The notes beneath the pieces were generated by a model. The model made no database searches and had not been told where the DNA came from. It saw only the letters and a program-made list of their open reading frames with translations. A DNA stretch of 58,476 nucleotides from Chlorobiota bacterium. GTDB lineage: Bacteria > Bacteroidota > Chlorobiia > Chlorobiales > Chlorobiaceae. A program made the position numbers and the translations under genes. The stretch spans positions 1-58,476 of the forward strand of contig VGMX01000016.1 of assembly GCA_016866305.1 (NCBI GenBank). The letters run 5' to 3'. Shown piece after piece: positions 16,139 through 27,110 of the stretch (positions are counted from its first letter, which is position 1; each line of letters opens with the position of its first letter).

Positions 16139-18001
16139 TCAACCGTTACCTGCAACAACGGTTCCGTCGAAAACCGCCCTCCTCATCCCCCTGAGGGAAT
16201 TGCACACATAGAGGGCATCCGCGGCATGCAGATCGTGCGGAAAAAGCACTTTTTCCCGACAGTTGCTGCGGGTACGCAGGAAATAGCTCCGGAAAACGCC
16301 GTCAAGGAGACCGGAGGAAACCGGCGGAGTAAAGTAGTATCCCCTGCTCAGGACCATGATGTTGCTGATCGCTGCTTCGGCAACTTCTCCCCGTTCGTTG
16401 AGAAACAGCACCTCATCGAACCCTTCCTCAAGAGCCCGACGGAAAACCCGGTTGTACAGGGCTCGTGATGTGGTTTTATGATAGCGGCTCCGGTCGCCGG
16501 TCGTAATGCGCTCTCCGGCCAGCCCTATTCTGAGGGGTTGCGCCGGGAGCGTCACGATGAAAGCCTCATGTTCAAGAGCGATCGATCCATCCGGAGAAAG
16601 CGCCAGCCTGACCCTGAAACGCGTACCCGTCGAGAGCACGCTCGCTTCAAGCGACTCCAGCTCCTTTCGCGCAGAATATTCATCGAATGGAATGCCGAAC
16701 TCCAGGGCAGACTGGCGCATGCGTCCGATATGCTCATCGAACCAGAGATATCGTCCGGCCCAGAGCATGGTTTCAAACAGTCCGGGGGTATCCTGCCGGA
16801 GGGCTGCATCACCGAGAATACGCGCCTTGAGCATGCACTCGCGGAACTCTCCTGAAGGATCGGAATCCCAGACAATGCCGCTTCCCGAACCGTAAACGCC
16901 CTTGTTACCGGATAGCTCGACCGTCCGGATAGCGACATTGAACGTCATATCGCGGCCGGGCGTCATGAAACCGATAGTTCCCGTGTAGACCCCCCTGGGG
17001 GAGGTTTCCAGTTCCGCGATCAGCTTCATGGCCCTTATTTTAGGGGCTCCGGTAACCGAACCCGAAGGAAAGAGCGCACGGAAGATATCATACAGTCCGG
17101 CATCCTTCCTGAGCTGTCCACGCACGGTCGAGACCATCTGGTGCAGGGTCGGGTAGGTCTCGGTGGCAAAGAGGTCTGTGGCCTCCACACTGCCCGGCAC
17201 GCAGATGCGTCCGAGATCGTTACGCAGGAGATCGACGATCATGAGGTTTTCCGCGCGGTTTTTTTCGCACCGGGCAAGTCCATGTTTCCTTTCGGTGTCA
17301 TCCTCGGGATCAGCACCTCTGCAGGCGGTACCTTTCATGGGCATGGTTTCTACCAACCCGTTGCGGCATCGGAAAAACAGCTCCGGCGACACAGAGAGCA
17401 CGCTCCGGTCGCCGGTATTGAGAAATGCGGTATAAGCGGAAGGCTGGCTCCGGCGAAGCTTCATGAAAAGCGCCTGCGGGGAACCACGGAATGAAAACCG
17501 GTATCTGCCGGTAAAATTCACCTGGTAAACATCGCCGGCGGCAATACGCGCCCTGATTGCCTCGATAACACCGGCATAGCCGGCAGCAGTGCAATCGAAA
17601 CGGAGCGTGTCGACAGAAAACGGTTCGAACGCGGCCTGTCGGGAAAGAAAAGCCTCCACATCATCTCCGCTGAATCGCTGCGGCTCACGATACACCCCGA
17701 ACCATGCAAGGGGGCCGGCATCGGCAGAAGGTCGCAGCGGAAGCAGTTGCGGTTCAAACCCGTATCCGGCCTCGTATCCGATCCAGCCCGCAAGAAAAAA
17801 ACCCTCTGCGAGTTTCTTTTCGAGCAGCGAGAAGAAACCGGTGAGAGAGCGTCCGGCATGAAGCAACAGAATATCGAGCGGATCGGAAAAAAGCAGCGCC
17901 TCACTGACGGAAGAACCGGTTCCGGCAGTTTCGAACCAGAGGGTTCCCGGATTCAGGAACATCCTCAGGCCTGCGTCCTTGCTGGAACCGGAACTACGCA
18001 T
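16139..18001 (-). CDS. pabB: PabB-PabC fusion: aminodeoxychorismate synthase I plus 4-amino-4-deoxychorismate lyase
   Basis: Product of 620 residues. The N-terminal two-thirds is a chorismate-binding domain with VYQVNFTGRYRF, NLMIVDLLRNDLGR and the catalytic block SGSVTGAPKIRAM. The C-terminal third is a class IV PLP lyase with YHKTTSRALYNR (PLP lysine) and NERGEVAEAAISNIMVL. Together they turn chorismate into p-aminobenzoate for folate, feeding FolP; the glutaminase subunit PabA is not in the window. The ATG at 18001 lies in CAGGATGCGTAG and overlaps the ppx stop, pointing to translational coupling. A TTG at 18034 would be an alternative start. Confidence 0.9.
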   Translation of the reverse strand: MRSSGSSKDAGLRMFLNPGTLWFETAGTGSSVSEALLFSDPLDILLLHAGRSLTGFFSLLEKKLAEGFFLAGWIGYEAGYGFEPQLLPLRPSADAGPLAWFGVYREPQRFSGDDVEAFLSRQAAFEPFSVDTLRFDCTAAGYAGVIEAIRARIAAGDVYQVNFTGRYRFSFRGSPQALFMKLRRSQPSAYTAFLNTGDRSVLSVSPELFFRCRNGLVETMPMKGTACRGADPEDDTERKHGLARCEKNRAENLMIVDLLRNDLGRICVPGSVEATDLFATETYPTLHQMVSTVRGQLRKDAGLYDIFRALFPSGSVTGAPKIRAMKLIAELETSPRGVYTGTIGFMTPGRDMTFNVAIRTVELSGNKGVYGSGSGIVWDSDPSGEFRECMLKARILGDAALRQDTPGLFETMLWAGRYLWFDEHIGRMRQSALEFGIPFDEYSARKELESLEASVLSTGTRFRVRLALSPDGSIALEHEAFIVTLPAQPLRIGLAGERITTGDRSRYHKTTSRALYNRVFRRALEEGFDEVLFLNERGEVAEAAISNIMVLSRGYYFTPPVSSGLLDGVFRSYFLRTRSNCREKVLFPHDLHAADALYVCNSLRGMRRAVFDGTVVAGNG

Positions 18002-19556
18002 CCTGATGCGGCTCAAATACAATCCTGCATCCAAGAACCGTCTCGAGCCATGACTTCAGAAGATCTGCTGCCCAGATCTCGATATCGGGAGGAAACCTGC
18101 TTCCGACACCTATGGTGATCATCCCGTCGGCAACGGCAAGGTGAACCGAGCTGATGTTTTGACGGTGGCCTCGCTCGAGTCCGTTGGCAATGCGGAGAAT
18201 CCCGGAAAGCACATCGACGGCTCTGCGGTCAGCGGAACGAAGCTGGCTGTAAAGGGCATGCTTCTCCGAAGGTGGGGACTTTCGGTGGTAACGCGCCACA
18301 TTGCCGATAATGCCTGTTTCGGAAGGCGAAAATCCCCGAAGATCGCCGTTCATGATGATGTACTGGCTGTGCTTGTGATGCGAGGAGATGGATATGAACG
18401 TGCCGATGTTGTGCAGAAGGGCGGCATACTCCAGCAACTCCCGGTACCTTTTCTCAAGACCGTGCAGGGGAGCCAGCTGGTCGAAAAACCTGAGGCAGAG
18501 CATGGCGACCTGTTCCGAATGGTGCCGGTTCCAGTTGCAACGGAACCCGAGCTCATAAACACTTTCCCTTCGGATATCGAGACGTTCCTGTTTCTCCGCA
18601 ACCGGATTGAGCTTCCGCTGCAGATAGTGCAGCACCATCCCCTCGCGCAGTGCGGAATCGGATATGACGACCTCTTCGAGACCGAACGTCCTGAAAATGG
18701 TGTCGAACAGGACAAGTCCGGGAATGATCAGATCGACCCGTTTTTCGTCAAGCCCGGTCATCTTTCTGCGTTCGGCGGAACGCAGCGGAAGCACTGCCTT
18801 GTAGAGGCGACTGAATTCCCTGCGGGTAAACACACTGTTGTTTAGCGATGCTTCGCTATCGCCCCCCTGCAGTGAATGGATCATGCGGGCAATGTTCTCG
18901 GCGGTGCCTGAGGATGCAATACCACGCCTTATCTGCAGTTCCGCCGCCCGCTCGGCAGCACTGACCATTTCAGCGGCGAAAAACTGCTCGAGCAGCTTGA
19001 TCTCCTGAGCGGACACCGGATCGCTCTTGACAAACCGCTCGAACATTCTCGCGACACCGATCTTCCTGCTTTCAAGCAGTTTCACTCCGGAGCGATCCGC
19101 AATGACGAACTCGACCGATCCACCGCCAATATCGAAAATCAGGTCGCTCGACGCTCCGAGCCGCACCGCGTTTCTGACTCCATAATAGATGAATTCCGCT
19201 TCCTCCTTGCCTGAAATCACCTTCACTTTCAGGCCGGTCTCCTCCCTTACCCTCCGGATGAACTCGTCCCGGTTCATTGCCTCGCGTATGGCGCTCGTGG
19301 CGAAGGCAATCACGTTTTCCGGGGCGACACCGTGCTGCGAGGCAAGCACGAGAAAGTTTTTCAGCGCGGCGATGCCGGCCTGCATTGCTGACTCGTCAAG
19401 CATTTTTGTGGATATGCTCCCCTTGCCAATACAGATCATGTCCTTGACCCTGTCGATCTCCACGAGCCCCTTCTCCCTGCTCTCCTCGACAATCACCATA
19501 TGAAAAGAGTTGGTGCCGAGATCGACAGCCGCAACCCGAAGCGCATCCGATGCCAT
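17994..19556 (-). CDS. Ppx/GppA-family phosphatase with C-terminal HD-type domain
   Basis: Product of 520 residues. AAVDLGTNSFHMVIVE at residues 9-24 is the ASKHA phosphate loop, and DIGGGSVEF near 150 is the second phosphate motif. The C-terminal part (from about 310) has an HD-like helical domain with HNIGTFISISSHHKHS and SADRRAVDVLSGILRIANGL. The family hydrolyses polyphosphate or pppGpp. The ATG at 19556 gives MASDALRVAAVDLGTNS; the frame is open to 19724, but that runs through the icd terminator. The end overlaps pabBC by 8 bp. Confidence 0.9.
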   Translation of the reverse strand: MASDALRVAAVDLGTNSFHMVIVEESREKGLVEIDRVKDMICIGKGSISTKMLDESAMQAGIAALKNFLVLASQHGVAPENVIAFATSAIREAMNRDEFIRRVREETGLKVKVISGKEEAEFIYYGVRNAVRLGASSDLIFDIGGGSVEFVIADRSGVKLLESRKIGVARMFERFVKSDPVSAQEIKLLEQFFAAEMVSAAERAAELQIRRGIASSGTAENIARMIHSLQGGDSEASLNNSVFTRREFSRLYKAVLPLRSAERRKMTGLDEKRVDLIIPGLVLFDTIFRTFGLEEVVISDSALREGMVLHYLQRKLNPVAEKQERLDIRRESVYELGFRCNWNRHHSEQVAMLCLRFFDQLAPLHGLEKRYRELLEYAALLHNIGTFISISSHHKHSQYIIMNGDLRGFSPSETGIIGNVARYHRKSPPSEKHALYSQLRSADRRAVDVLSGILRIANGLERGHRQNISSVHLAVADGMITIGVGSRFPPDIEIWAADLLKSWLETVLGCRIVFEPHQDA

Positions 19557-19660
19557 ACCGCAAATGCTGGATAAGGTTGAAAAGCAGCTGTAAAGTAACG
19601 GATTTGCAGGGCAATATGCAACAAAGGCAGAAAGAAGCGCAGCCGGAAAACCCGAAACGA

Positions 19661-19702
19661 AAAAAAGCTGTCTCAGAAGCAACACTGAGACAGCCTTTTT
19701 TA
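19661..19702 (-). terminator. Intrinsic terminator of icd
   Basis: A perfect 10-bp stem (GCTGTCTCAG / CTGAGACAGC) with an 8-base loop lies between A-runs and T-runs, so on the minus strand it ends in a T-tract just 24 bp past the icd stop. The symmetry would let it work in both directions. It also separates icd from ppx, which must then have its own promoter between 19557 and 19660. Confidence 0.92.
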
Positions 19703-19725
19703 TTGCTCCCCACCGAAACAACACC

Positions 19726-22303
<2,578 letters not shown>

Positions 22304-23191
22304 TTAAGCCTCGGAGGACGGTTTGAAATCGTCAAGACCGACTTTTGCGGCAAGCTCACTGTCGTTGAGAACCTCATGGGCAAGCTTGATCATGGGAATG
22401 GTCGCTCCCATGCAACTGTAGCCTCCGTCGTGAAAAAGGTTCTGCATGGTGACTTTCCGGGAAAGGTCACTGAGCAGGGTCATGGTATATTCTGCACACT
22501 CTTCGGCAGAAGCGTTTCCGAGAGGGGACATGAGATCACTGTACTCGTACATTTTTTCAAAACCGGGAATTCCGCTTCCGGCCTTGGTGTACGTCGGACT
22601 CTGGGAGATCGTATTGATACGGATACCTCGCCTTGCAAGCCTCGGGCCGAAACTGCGCACGATCGATTCGAGCAATGATTTCGCATCGCCCATATCCGAA
22701 TAAGTCCAGTAGTTCCTCTGGGATGCGATATAGGAAAGTGCAAGGATGCTGCCTCCGTCGTTTATGGCCCCGTTTTTCAGGGCATAGGCGACAAGCCGGT
22801 GCAAAGACAGACCGGAAACATCGAGCGTCCTCATGAACCACTCGTAATTGAGGTCCTCATACGGTAACTGCTTGCGGATGTTCTGGGACATGCCGATGGA
22901 GTGCACGATGAAGTCAACGGGCCCGAGCTTTTCCTTCAGCTCCCTGAAGCAGGCGTCGACGTCCTCGTTTTTCGATGCGTCACACACGATAACAGGGGCG
23001 TTTCCGCACAGTGCAGCAAGCTCTTCGATATTGCCGAAACGCAGGGCGGTCGCAACATTTGAAATGGCGATCCCGGCACCTTCACGGTATGCATGCAGAG
23101 CGATCTGCCACCCGATACTGCTTTCATCAAGCGGACCGAAGACAATACCTTTTTTCCCTTTCAGTAAACCATAGTGCGTTTTGTCGGACAT
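22304..23191 (-). CDS. fabI: Enoyl-[acyl-carrier-protein] reductase (FabI type)
   Basis: Product of 295 residues with the short-chain dehydrogenase fold of FabI. KKGIVFGPLDESSIGWQIA is the nucleotide-binding start, VDFIVHSIGMSQNIRK the mid-domain and YWTYSDMGDAK the catalytic Tyr-x6-Lys. GIRINTISQSPTYTKAG follows, as in FabI-type reductases. It reduces trans-2-enoyl-ACP in each round of fatty acid elongation. The ATG at 23191 (MSDKTHYG) fits the family; the extension to 23332 does not. The sequence is divergent from E. coli FabI around the active site. It follows the arsA-like gene by 142 bp on the same strand. Confidence 0.85.
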   Translation of the reverse strand: MSDKTHYGLLKGKKGIVFGPLDESSIGWQIALHAYREGAGIAISNVATALRFGNIEELAALCGNAPVIVCDASKNEDVDACFRELKEKLGPVDFIVHSIGMSQNIRKQLPYEDLNYEWFMRTLDVSGLSLHRLVAYALKNGAINDGGSILALSYIASQRNYWTYSDMGDAKSLLESIVRSFGPRLARRGIRINTISQSPTYTKAGSGIPGFEKMYEYSDLMSPLGNASAEECAEYTMTLLSDLSRKVTMQNLFHDGGYSCMGATIPMIKLAHEVLNDSELAAKVGLDDFKPSSEA

Positions 23192-23333
23192 GATGCGAGC
23201 TGATTCTTTAACAAAGTTGGGGTGATTTTCCCGTTCGTTCAATAATTTAAACCAAGAAGATACAAGATTCCCGTGAAAACTTAAACTGTTCCTGGTAATT
23301 TTTACCGGATTGCGCACCGGATCCGGAAACAAC

Positions 23334-24635
23334 TCATATCTTCAGCCTTCTCATCGAACGGAGCTTGTCGAGCACGTTTTTATTGACGCTCAACTCCATT
23401 TCCCCGGTTTCGGCCGGCACCTCCCTGAACACGACCCGGAGCAGGTTGTCCTCACGGATATACTTTTCGAGCTCCAGGCTGTAAAGGGCGCGTGGCAGGG
23501 TGATGATGCGCTGTGCGCGGTCAACCGTCACCACGATATCGGTACCCATCCGTTCGACATTGACCTCTTCGGCATCCTTGAGGAAGGGAATCCTGATGCA
23601 GAGAATTTCGCGGTGATCTTCCGTCACGGCGTTCTTGCGGCTCTCGATCCAGAAGTTCTTTCCTGAGTAGAATATCTTGTCGGGAATCTGCTCCCCGAAC
23701 ACGAGCTTGCTGATCTCGTGCAGAGCATCCGGCCCGATCGGTTCGGTACGCTGCAGGTTGCAACGAAACACCGGCGTGGGATAGAAGGAGTTGTCGATCT
23801 CCATCAGGTACTTGCTGTGCAGATCGCTCCAGAACTCGAAATACTCCCCTACGGTCCTCGATGTCGGCAGAATCTTGTTGATGACGATACCATCGATGTT
23901 GATGCCGTAGAGGTGCACGAAGGTGTAGGCCCGCTTGGTTTCGAGAATTGAGAGCTTTTCGGGATTGAGCACGAGGCGGAACGTGACCTCGGGGCTGAGA
24001 ATGAATTTGTTGATATCCTCCATCTGCTTGAGCAGCACGTTCACCTCGTTGAAGAAATCCTCGTCGGGGATGGAGTTGCCGGAGAGCGGCCGTGCAAGCG
24101 AGGACATGCTCTTGTAGAGCTTGAAGAACTGCTTGCCCATGTTGCCGCCGATGATGATTTCCGGATAGGCCAGAAGCCGCAGTGTGTTGCCGGTCGGAGA
24201 GGTATCGAGCACCAGCGCATCCCATCTGCCGGACTGCGCTTCGTCGACAAGGCGGCTGAGCGCGAAAATCTCGTCGAGACCGGGCTGTGTGGTCAGCTCG
24301 GAAGCCATGCCGCTGTCGATGCCCTTGTTCTGGTAGGATGAGGAAACGAATTTCTGGAACCCGGACATGTTCTTTTTCAGCTCGTAGATCGTATCGACCT
24401 CGAGACCATACAGGTTCTTCTCGATTTTCTGGGGATCGTTGCGGCTGATCTGCGTATTGAAAACATCGGAAAGCGAGTGCGCCGGGTCGGAGGACATGAT
24501 GAGCACCTTCTTGTTCTGGCGGGCCAGCGCGACGGCAGTCGAGGAAGAAATCGTGGTTTTACCCGTTCCCCCCTTTCCGGAGTAGATGATGACCCTCGGC
24601 TGAGACTGGCTCTCCGTTAACTCTCTGGACAGCAT
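23334..24635 (-). CDS. ArsA/Get3-type ATPase with C-terminal HSP20-like domain
   Basis: Product of 433 residues. YSGKGGTGKTTISSS (about residues 18-32) is the deviant Walker A with two signature lysines; SSDPAHSLSDVFN is switch I and DTSPTGNTLRLL switch II. The last 90 residues (REILCIRIPFL, VTVDRAQRIITLPRAL, LLRVVFREVP) form the small beta domain typical of ArsA_HSP20 proteins. The CX2C zinc motif of eukaryotic Get3 is not evident. Green sulfur bacteria have several such ATPases; arsenite transport is unlikely without ArsB, and a targeting or chaperone role is more plausible. The ATG at 24635 has GGAG 8 bp upstream. Confidence 0.85.
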   Translation of the reverse strand: MLSRELTESQSQPRVIIYSGKGGTGKTTISSSTAVALARQNKKVLIMSSDPAHSLSDVFNTQISRNDPQKIEKNLYGLEVDTIYELKKNMSGFQKFVSSSYQNKGIDSGMASELTTQPGLDEIFALSRLVDEAQSGRWDALVLDTSPTGNTLRLLAYPEIIIGGNMGKQFFKLYKSMSSLARPLSGNSIPDEDFFNEVNVLLKQMEDINKFILSPEVTFRLVLNPEKLSILETKRAYTFVHLYGINIDGIVINKILPTSRTVGEYFEFWSDLHSKYLMEIDNSFYPTPVFRCNLQRTEPIGPDALHEISKLVFGEQIPDKIFYSGKNFWIESRKNAVTEDHREILCIRIPFLKDAEEVNVERMGTDIVVTVDRAQRIITLPRALYSLELEKYIREDNLLRVVFREVPAETGEMELSVNKNVLDKLRSMRRLKI

Positions 24636-24707
24636 AGACGACACTCCACGTTAAAAGCACACGGTTCTTTAAAATACAATATTGATGAAGGTACCATTTT
24701 TCCGGTT

Positions 24708-25292
24708 TTAGAGAAAGCTAATCTTTTTTCCCAGGGCGCGGTCGAGCTGGCGCAGGTACTCTTCGTGAGGCACATCGAGCGCGCCGAGTTTCCGCAGGTG
24801 CGGGTTCATGATCTGCGCGTCGAGCAGGAGATACCCCTTTGCGCGAAGGCGGGAGACAAGCCGGTCGAATGCGACCTGCGAGGCGTACGACCGACGATAG
24901 AACATGGACTCCCCGAAAAAAGCACCGCGCACGGCAAGGCCGTACAGGCCTCCGGCAAGTTCACCCTCATGCCAGCTCTCGACGCTGTGCGCAATACCGA
25001 GCCGGTGCAGCTTCACATAGGTTTCAACAATCTCCTCCGATATCCAGGTTTCACTCTCGTTCCTGCGGGGCGCCGCGCAGGCACGGATCACCCCCTCGAA
25101 ATCGGTGTTGAACTGCACCCGGAACTCGTTACGGCGCAGAAGGCGCGAAACATCCCGCGACGGACGGTAGGCGTCAAGCGGCACCACCGCCCTGTTATGC
25201 GGCTGACACCAGTACAGCTTCCCGTCCGAAGGGTCGGACATGGGAAAAAAGCCTTCGCGATAGGCTCTGAGCAGTTCTCCGATATCGATCAT
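24708..25292 (-). CDS. aat: Leucyl/phenylalanyl-tRNA-protein transferase
   Basis: Product of 194 residues. Family motifs are AYREGFFPMSD, LYWCQPHNRAVVPLD, TWISEEIVETYVKLHRLGIAHSVE, ELAGGLYGLAVRGAFFGESMF and LLDAQIMNPHLRKLGA. It adds Leu or Phe to proteins with N-terminal Lys or Arg and so marks them for ClpS/ClpAP (bacterial N-end rule). It is somewhat shorter than the E. coli enzyme. It is in a minus-strand run with the nitroreductase upstream (33 bp). Confidence 0.95.
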   Translation of the reverse strand: MIDIGELLRAYREGFFPMSDPSDGKLYWCQPHNRAVVPLDAYRPSRDVSRLLRRNEFRVQFNTDFEGVIRACAAPRRNESETWISEEIVETYVKLHRLGIAHSVESWHEGELAGGLYGLAVRGAFFGESMFYRRSYASQVAFDRLVSRLRAKGYLLLDAQIMNPHLRKLGALDVPHEEYLRQLDRALGKKISFL

Positions 25293-25325
25293 GATCGCAT
25301 GACTCTTTCCGGTTGCGCCCGCCCT

Positions 25326-25904
25326 TTACCGGAACTTCAGGAGCACTTCGTCAACCGTCCGCTTCGGAACATGATGCATGCCGTAACGATCCCGGTAGTA
25401 GCGGACATCGTCCCCTTCGGACATCTGTTCGATCACGACGCTTTCAACAGGTTTGCCGAGAGCAAGCACCAGTTCGATACGGAAGCGGGCGGGGATATCG
25501 AGAATGGAGCGCAGACGGTCACGATCGACGGAAGCCACGATACATCCGCCAAGACCTATCGAGGCCGCTCCGAGCAGGATGGTCTGCGCGGAAATGCCCG
25601 TATCGCAGGGCGCAGCGGAACTGATATCGAGGTCGCAGAGCATGACCAGAAAAGCCGAAGGAAGCTCGTTTTCAGCAGGTCCGGGCCAGTCGGCAAGGTA
25701 TCCCGCCCAGGAGAGGCATCCGGATACCTTCAGGCATGCCTCCCTCTCCGACACCGCCACGTACTTCAGCGGTTGCAGGTTTCCGGATGATGGTACGTAA
25801 CAGGCAAGTTCCACGAGGCCGCGCAGCAACTCCTCATCGAGCCTGAAAGAGGTGTCGAAGCGCCGGTAGCTCCGGCTGCGGGTAACGATATCCCTGAAAT
25901 TCAT
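25326..25904 (-). CDS. Nitroreductase-family flavoprotein
   Basis: Product of 192 residues. RSRSYRRFD at the N-terminus is the FMN-phosphate binding motif, YVPSSGNLQPLKYVAV the flavin contact, and GAASIGLGGCIVASVDRDRLRSIL with LALGKPVE the C-terminal half. The family reduces nitro compounds, flavins or quinones with NAD(P)H, and some members act in cofactor synthesis; the substrate is undetermined. The ATG at 25904 (MNFRDIV) fits the family and has an AGAGG-like site; the upstream extension to 25997 does not. Confidence 0.85.
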   Translation of the reverse strand: MNFRDIVTRSRSYRRFDTSFRLDEELLRGLVELACYVPSSGNLQPLKYVAVSEREACLKVSGCLSWAGYLADWPGPAENELPSAFLVMLCDLDISSAAPCDTGISAQTILLGAASIGLGGCIVASVDRDRLRSILDIPARFRIELVLALGKPVESVVIEQMSEGDDVRYYRDRYGMHHVPKRTVDEVLLKFR

Positions 25905-26033
25905 GGGTGCCTCTTTTTGTTTTCCCGAAGCCCTCCTGCTCGTGTCGGACGGGGCTCGAAATCTGCAAGGAGCATGATTCAGGCTTCTGGCGGACAAGAG
26001 ATCAGAAGCGCCTGAGTGCGCGGTTCCCTTTCG

Positions 26034-27065
26034 TCAGAAGGTCGCCTTCCATGCTGCTTCGGTGTAGCGGGGCAGGGCTTCCCAGTCGCCGCTGCCGATC
26101 CACTCGGCAATATAATCAACCGTGCGGGAGTAGTTCAATGGCTCACGGCAGGGAAGCTCCAGCCATCGTTTGAGAATCTCGGGATCGAGTGCGTGCATGG
26201 CCATACCGTAATGCAGCTCTTCCATGGCCAGCGCGTTCGATTCCTGTTCGATCTGGCCGTCGAGGGGCCGCAACAGCAGTTTCTTGCCGAGATGCAGCGC
26301 CTCGCCCGGCAACTCGAATCCGGCATTGCAGACCACGCCGTTCGACTCCATGAGATCCAGAAGAAACCCTTCGCGCGAATACCCCCGGTAGTGCAGATGG
26401 GCTTCGTCAAGGTCCTCCTTCACCTTGCCGTAGATGTGGAATTTGTAATCCGTGAAAGGGCGGACAAATTCCGCGACATCCTCCACCTCCTCGAACGGCA
26501 GGTATACCAGTATTTTCCCGGGAACCGTCGCCACGGCACGCTGTGCGTAAAGAGTCGCCGGAATGACCGGCGGAAAGATGGGCTGGTTGAAATGGGCCCA
26601 GTGCAGCCCTGCATTGTAACGCGCCGGGGCGAAATTCAGGAGGGTGTACTTCTCGAAAATGCTGCCCCTGGCCAGCGGAATGTCGTAACGGAACGCGTAC
26701 TGGTGCCCGAAACCCATGCTCGGGATGTTCCTGATCCGCGCGGCCATGGAGGTGATGGGTTCGAAATCGGTGATGATCAGGTCGATGCCCGTGGTATCGA
26801 GGGTCAGCACGTCGCTCATGAGCCTGGCAAGATCGAGCTGGAACATGGTTTCCATGTAGTTCATCCTGCCCTTGTAGGTCACCAGCGTCAGTCCCTTCAT
26901 GACGCGGCAGGGCGCGAAAACCTCAATCTCCTTCAGCTCCTCCTCTTTTCTGCCGCTGATGATCACCTCGACCTCGTGGCCGTCCTGCTTGAGCTTTCCG
27001 ACCAGTTCCCTGCTGCGGCTGATATGGCCGTTTCCCGTGCCCTGGACACCGAAAAGGATCTTCAT
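26034..27065 (-). CDS. Glycosyltransferase, MJ1255/VC2487 family
   Basis: Product of 343 residues in a GT-B-like fold. It begins MKILFGVQGTGNGHISRSRE, a glycine-rich opening shared with the MurG-like family annotated MJ1255/VC2487. Later segments are GIDLIITDFEPITSMAA, ILVYLPFEEVEDV and NGVVCNAGFELPGEALHLGKKLLLRPLDGQIEQ, where the donor nucleotide is expected to bind. The acceptor is unknown; cell-surface polysaccharide or lipid glycosylation is plausible. It lies 45 bp downstream of the pcrA helicase gene. Confidence 0.8.
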   Translation of the reverse strand: MKILFGVQGTGNGHISRSRELVGKLKQDGHEVEVIISGRKEEELKEIEVFAPCRVMKGLTLVTYKGRMNYMETMFQLDLARLMSDVLTLDTTGIDLIITDFEPITSMAARIRNIPSMGFGHQYAFRYDIPLARGSIFEKYTLLNFAPARYNAGLHWAHFNQPIFPPVIPATLYAQRAVATVPGKILVYLPFEEVEDVAEFVRPFTDYKFHIYGKVKEDLDEAHLHYRGYSREGFLLDLMESNGVVCNAGFELPGEALHLGKKLLLRPLDGQIEQESNALAMEELHYGMAMHALDPEILKRWLELPCREPLNYSRTVDYIAEWIGSGDWEALPRYTEAAWKATF

Positions 27066-27110
27066 GCTGCTTTGCGTTTAAGACTTCACTGGTTTGACGG
27101 ACATTGTGAC

